Shown piece by piece: positions 60,690 through 64,000 of a stretch of DNA of 64,000 nucleotides (the first letter of the stretch is position 1; each line of letters begins with the position of its first letter). A program made the translations under genes and the position numbers. The notes beneath the pieces are model-generated. The model had not been told where the DNA came from. It saw nothing but the letters and a program-made list of their open reading frames with translations, and did no database searches. The DNA comes from Paenibacillus vietnamensis (GTDB lineage: Bacteria > Bacillota > Bacilli > Paenibacillales > Paenibacillaceae): the NCBI RefSeq assembly GCF_020169515.1, contig NZ_JAHMHW010000001.1, forward strand, positions 62,001 to 126,000, given 5' to 3'.

Positions 60690-62396
60690 ATGAATATGAA
60701 CATCTGGTTAAAACGAATCAGGCCGAATGCCGGCTCCTGGAGTCAAAATATCGTTATGCTCACGATGACAGCAGCGCTGCTGATCGCGATCCTTCTACCG
60801 CTCGGGGAGCTTGTGATGAAGGCGGTCACCGACCAAGAAGGCGGGTTTGTCGGACTGGCCCACTTCGCCAACTATTTTTCGACGCCTGCCCTGGTTGCTT
60901 CGCTATGGAATTCCATCAAAGTATCGACGATGACGACATTTATTGCCGTGACGCTCGGCTTCGGGTTTGCCTATGCGTTGGAGAGAAGCGGAATCCAGGG
61001 GAAATGGTTTTTCAGGTCCGTTGCGCTGCTGCCGCTTTTCGCGCCATCCATGCTGCACGGACTTGCACTGATCTATTTGTTCGGCAATCAAGGGCTTATC
61101 TCGACCGGTTTCTTCGGATTGCTGCCTGAGCTTCGCATTCCGCTTTACGGACCGGTAGGTATTGTTTTCTCGGAAGTGCTATTTACGTTTCCGCAAGCGT
61201 ACCTGATGTTGGCGGTTGCGCTTAAGAGCGCCGATTACCGGTTGTATGAAGCGGCGGAGTCGCTCGGCGCTTCCAAATGGCGTACGTTTTGGACGGTAAC
61301 CGTCCCCGGCACGAAGTTCACGCTGATCAGTACCGTCTTCGTTTGTTTTGTTCTGACGTTTACGGATTTCGGCGCTCCGAAGGTCGTGGGAGGTCAGTAT
61401 AACGTCCTTGCGACAGATTTGTACAAGCAGGTTATCGGTCAGCAAAATATGCAGATGGGTGCCGCCGTCGGTGTGCTGCTGCTTATTCCGGCCGTTGTTT
61501 CGTTCGTTGTCGACCGCATTTCCCAGCGCAAACAAAGCGGGTGGCTGAGTGCAAAATCGACGCCTTACCGGATAGAAGGGAATAGGCGGAGAGATGCTTT
61601 GTTCTATGCGCTTTGCTCCGCCGTGTCGGCGATCATTCTCGGAATTTTTCTCGTCGCAGTTTACGGATCCCTGGTGAAAGTATGGCCTTATAGCCTGTCT
61701 ATTTCCTTCTCCCGCTATGAAGGATTATTCGAAGGTGCGGGACCGTTCGCGAACAGCCTGATCATTTCGTTAGGCACTGCCATAATCGGCACTTTGGCTA
61801 CCTTTATGCTCGCGTATCTCATTGAGAAATCGCGCGCCTGTCCGGTTGTGCGTCATACCTCTTATTTTCTGTCCATGCTGCCGTTAGCTCTGCCGGGACT
61901 GGTGCTGGGTCTCATTTACGTTTTCTTTTTCAACAATCCGAATCAACCCTTGAACGGGCTTTACGGTACCGTCTGGATCGTCATTCTATGCAACATCGTG
62001 CATTTCTATTCGGTTTCCTTCCTGACCATGACTTCGTCGCTGAAGAAGCTGGACAGCGAATTTGAGGCTGCATCGGAATCGATGAACGTGCCTTGGTACC
62101 AGGCGCTGCTTCGGGTAACCGTGCCGCTTTCACTGCCGACGATTTTGGAAATATTCATTTACTTTTTCATCAACAGCATGGTGACGGTATCGGCGGTTAT
62201 CTTCCTGTATGCGCCTGACTTGAAGCCTGCCTCGGTAGCTATCGTTAATTTGGAGGATTCGGGTGATATTGCTCCTGCGGCAGCAATGTCAACGATAATC
62301 ATTCTGACAAATCTGTTGGTTAGAACGGTGATTATGGGTTTGTCCGGAAAGCTGCGTAAGAGAACGGAAGGGCTTCTGCTCCGGAAAGAAGGTTAG
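60690..62396 (+). CDS. ABC importer permease with two fused halves, PhnU/FbpB-like
   Basis: 568 residues and about twelve helices, made of two permease domains in one chain. Two EAA loops are seen: YEAAESLGASKWRTFWTVTVPGT and FEAASESMNVPWYQALLRVTVPLS. Such fused permeases occur in the phosphonate, iron and thiamine importer families. It starts 8 nt after the ATPase stop. Confidence 0.92.
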   Translation: MNMNIWLKRIRPNAGSWSQNIVMLTMTAALLIAILLPLGELVMKAVTDQEGGFVGLAHFANYFSTPALVASLWNSIKVSTMTTFIAVTLGFGFAYALERSGIQGKWFFRSVALLPLFAPSMLHGLALIYLFGNQGLISTGFFGLLPELRIPLYGPVGIVFSEVLFTFPQAYLMLAVALKSADYRLYEAAESLGASKWRTFWTVTVPGTKFTLISTVFVCFVLTFTDFGAPKVVGGQYNVLATDLYKQVIGQQNMQMGAAVGVLLLIPAVVSFVVDRISQRKQSGWLSAKSTPYRIEGNRRRDALFYALCSAVSAIILGIFLVAVYGSLVKVWPYSLSISFSRYEGLFEGAGPFANSLIISLGTAIIGTLATFMLAYLIEKSRACPVVRHTSYFLSMLPLALPGLVLGLIYVFFFNNPNQPLNGLYGTVWIVILCNIVHFYSVSFLTMTSSLKKLDSEFEAASESMNVPWYQALLRVTVPLSLPTILEIFIYFFINSMVTVSAVIFLYAPDLKPASVAIVNLEDSGDIAPAAAMSTIIILTNLLVRTVIMGLSGKLRKRTEGLLLRKEG

Positions 62397-62424
62397 TATC
62401 AATATTAATACAGGAGAGATCGGA

Positions 62425-63207
62425 ATGCCGGAATTGATCATCAACAAAATACGCTATCCTGTCAAAGGAATTTTATTCGACAAGGATGGTACGCTGCTGG
62501 ATTTTATTCGTCTATGGGGCAGATGGAGCGAATCGATGCAAAGTCATTATGAAAATCTGCTTCCAGGCTGGAAAATCGGCTCCCTCCCGGAGCTGTGGGG
62601 AACGATTCACGACGATACAGGCCGCATTATCGATTATAAACGCAACGGCCCGCTTGCGATGGGGTCGACAGGTGACCTTCTTGCGATATTGGCCTTGCAG
62701 GGCTATCGACTCGGGCTTCCATGGGGCGAATCGATGCGGCTTGTCCGGGAAAGCAAGCAACTGGCTGACAAGGAGATGGAACGGGTTCGGCCTGCCTTTC
62801 CTTTGCCTGGTATGATTCCATTCCTGAAGCATTGCAGCGATCAAGGCCTCTCGATCGGCATCGTAACTGCTGATGAGACGCCTGAAGCGGTAAAGCATAT
62901 GGAATGGATGGGCATCCGCCAATATTTCAAATCGATTATCGGCAACGACCAGGTGGAACGGGGCAAGCCTTATCCCGATATGGTCGAGAAGGCTTGTATG
63001 GAGCTTGGACTGGTACCGGCAGATGTGGCCGTTATCGGTGATACGAACAGCGATATGCAAATGGGGAATTCTGCCGGGGTTGCCGTGACAATAGGAATAC
63101 TTCCCTCGGAGTCGGGGCTTGCCGGAGAATGTGTGCTGCAAGATGCGAAGGTGACGGTCTCCTCATACGCCCAGCTTAAGTTGGAGGAGACATTAAATGA
63201 AAGTTGA
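62425..63207 (+). CDS. HAD superfamily phosphatase linked to the PhnS-like importer
   Basis: 260 residues, cytoplasmic, behind AGGAGAGA. HAD motifs: I, LFDKDGTLLD (Asp19 nucleophile, Asp21 acid/base); II, IGIVTADE; III, the Lys in RGKPYPD; IV, VIGDTNSDMQMG. Motif I has DxD, as in phosphoester phosphatases, not the DxAGT form of phosphonoacetaldehyde hydrolase, so C-P bond cleavage by the PhnX route is unlikely. The cap (about 25-115) has no match I can name. From context it may dephosphorylate an imported phosphorylated amine, such as phosphoethanolamine or phosphocholine; that is inference. Confidence 0.85.
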   Translation: MPELIINKIRYPVKGILFDKDGTLLDFIRLWGRWSESMQSHYENLLPGWKIGSLPELWGTIHDDTGRIIDYKRNGPLAMGSTGDLLAILALQGYRLGLPWGESMRLVRESKQLADKEMERVRPAFPLPGMIPFLKHCSDQGLSIGIVTADETPEAVKHMEWMGIRQYFKSIIGNDQVERGKPYPDMVEKACMELGLVPADVAVIGDTNSDMQMGNSAGVAVTIGILPSESGLAGECVLQDAKVTVSSYAQLKLEETLNES

Positions 63208-63538
63208 AAGCGGTTGGGGATGGATGTTTCTACTGCTTGCCATTCTGTTTGAATTATCCGGCACCACTTTCATGAAGCTGTCCGCTGGCTTCTCCAAGCT
63301 ATGGCCGTCCGTATGGATGTTCGTATTATATGGATGCAGCTTTACTTTACTTAACTTTGCACTTTCTTACATGAATGTCGGCATCGCTTATGCGATTTGG
63401 TCGGGCGTCGGCATTGTTCTGATTACGGTGGTCGGATTTGTCCTGTTTAAGGAATCGATCAACCTGAATCAAGTGTTCTGGATGTCGCTCATCGTGATCG
63501 GCGTCATCGGTCTCAAAACGAGCGGCAGCGTTCATTAA
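63197..63538 (+). CDS. Small multidrug resistance (SMR) transporter, Qac-like
   Basis: 113 residues, four helices, start overlapping the HAD stop by 11 nt. The essential membrane Glu is in LFELSGTTFMKLSAGF (Glu19); GT and GIAYAIWSGVGI are marks of the Qac/EmrE branch rather than the guanidinium (Gdx) branch. It should exchange protons for a cationic or quaternary amine. Tight coupling to a phosphatase gene suggests export of the amine product made from the imported phospho-compound. Confidence 0.9.
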   Translation: MKVESGWGWMFLLLAILFELSGTTFMKLSAGFSKLWPSVWMFVLYGCSFTLLNFALSYMNVGIAYAIWSGVGIVLITVVGFVLFKESINLNQVFWMSLIVIGVIGLKTSGSVH

Positions 63539-63629
63539 AACAAGCAGATATTCACTGATCATCCATTCGAATAAGGTGCCGGATTTTGAACAGGCTCTTA
63601 AACTACTTAAAATACGGAGGTTTTCTGTC

Positions 63630-64000
63630 ATGAAAAGAATTTTATCTTTTTCCCTCGTATTCATGATGATATTCGTTATGTTATCGAATACCGCAGGCGC
63701 AAAAACGGGTACAAACGCATCGGATGCCAATTTCGTCAAAATCGACAATATGCATCCGGTTTACGGTCAAACGATCACCGCCACTGTACCCATGAGTGAT
63801 ATTTCAACGGCCAAAAATCTAACATTTCAATGGCAAGTACAGGAATCACGTACAAGCGATCAATATAGGAATGTAAAATCGGGCGGCACATCCAAGAGCT
63901 ACACCGTAACGTTAAATGATATTGGTAAAAAATTGCGCGTTGTAGTTGGTTTACCAGCAAATGGCGACAGTAAAACTTCATTGCCGACGAACGCAGTACT
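63630..64000 (+). CDS. Secreted protein with Ig-like repeat, 5' part (runs off the window)
   Basis: The frame is open from ATG 63630 (ACGGAGG upstream) to the right window edge, about 123 residues. A signal peptide (FSLVFMMIFVMLSNTAGA) is followed by a beta-sandwich-like stretch with FQWQV, SYTVTLNDIGKKLRVVV, the pattern of Ig-like or surface-layer repeat domains (W in the core, then a DxGKxLxVxV end). The function is unknown. It seems to be a new transcription unit after the SMR gene. Confidence 0.7.
   Translation, partial: MKRILSFSLVFMMIFVMLSNTAGAKTGTNASDANFVKIDNMHPVYGQTITATVPMSDISTAKNLTFQWQVQESRTSDQYRNVKSGGTSKSYTVTLNDIGKKLRVVVGLPANGDSKTSLPTNAV

Noticed and set aside
62425-63207. HAD protein as phosphonoacetaldehyde hydrolase (PhnX)
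   Set aside because: Motif I is DKDGT, not DxAGT; no PhnW transaminase gene is present.

Overview
The window looks like a chromosomal segment of a Gram-positive, xylan-degrading Paenibacillus-type bacterium (Bacillota). The reasons are the strong AGGAGG-type ribosome binding sites, frequent TTG/GTG starts, lipobox-bearing solute-binding proteins, YesM/YesN two-component pairs linked to LplA/LplB/YtcP-type transporters, CcpA (cre)-like sites, and FIMAH, CBM22 and CBM9 modules on secreted xylanases. I see no tRNA, rRNA, CRISPR array, transposase or phage gene.

About 57 kb form a xylan/glucuronoxylan island. Left end (1-7.4 kb): the 3' part of a GH30 glucuronoxylanase with a FIMAH tail, a sugar isomerase/epimerase-like protein, a miniaturised YesM-type kinase that has lost its sensor domain, an orphan solute-binding protein, and a divergent AraC regulator / GH67 alpha-glucuronidase pair. 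7.4-14.7 kb: a complete binding protein, two permeases, YesM kinase and YesN regulator set, probably for aldouronates or xylo-oligosaccharides, behind a promoter overlapped by cre-like sites. 14.7-21.9 kb: a G+C-richer oxidative pentose module (IclR regulator, KdaD-like dehydratase, semialdehyde dehydrogenase, YjhG/YagF-type xylonate dehydratase) with two near-identical palindromic operators, followed by an SGNH esterase-like gene. 22-27.2 kb: a second binding protein-kinase-regulator set without permeases. 27.3-39 kb: a GH43-CBM6 enzyme, a frameshifted GH8 exo-oligoxylanase on the minus strand, a MacB/FtsX-like ABC exporter operon and a large secreted CBM22-GH10-CBM9-CBM9 xylanase. 39.4-57.6 kb: a pseudo-receiver AraC regulator diverging from a long operon-like block with two unlike binding proteins, two permease pairs, an NHL-propeller/TPR membrane protein, a YIP1 protein and a DUF5696 lipoprotein, then two GH43 enzymes and a cytoplasmic GH10.

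The apparent flow is: extracellular GH30 and GH10 cut xylan; ABC importers take up (methylglucuronosyl, arabinosyl, acetyl) oligosaccharides; cytoplasmic GH67, GH43, GH10, GH8 and perhaps the SGNH enzyme finish them; xylonate-type acids can enter the TCA cycle as 2-oxoglutarate. No import ATPase of MsmX type lies in the window, so one must be supplied from elsewhere.

The right end (57.7-63.5 kb) is a separate unit: a GbsR-type regulator divergent from a PhnS/T/U-like importer, a HAD phosphatase and a Qac-type SMR protein, suggesting import of a phosphorylated amine, dephosphorylation and export of the cation. The window ends inside a secreted protein gene. The strongest candidate for an undescribed system is the nine-gene 40.5-53.3 kb block; the GbsR/importer/HAD/SMR unit is second.
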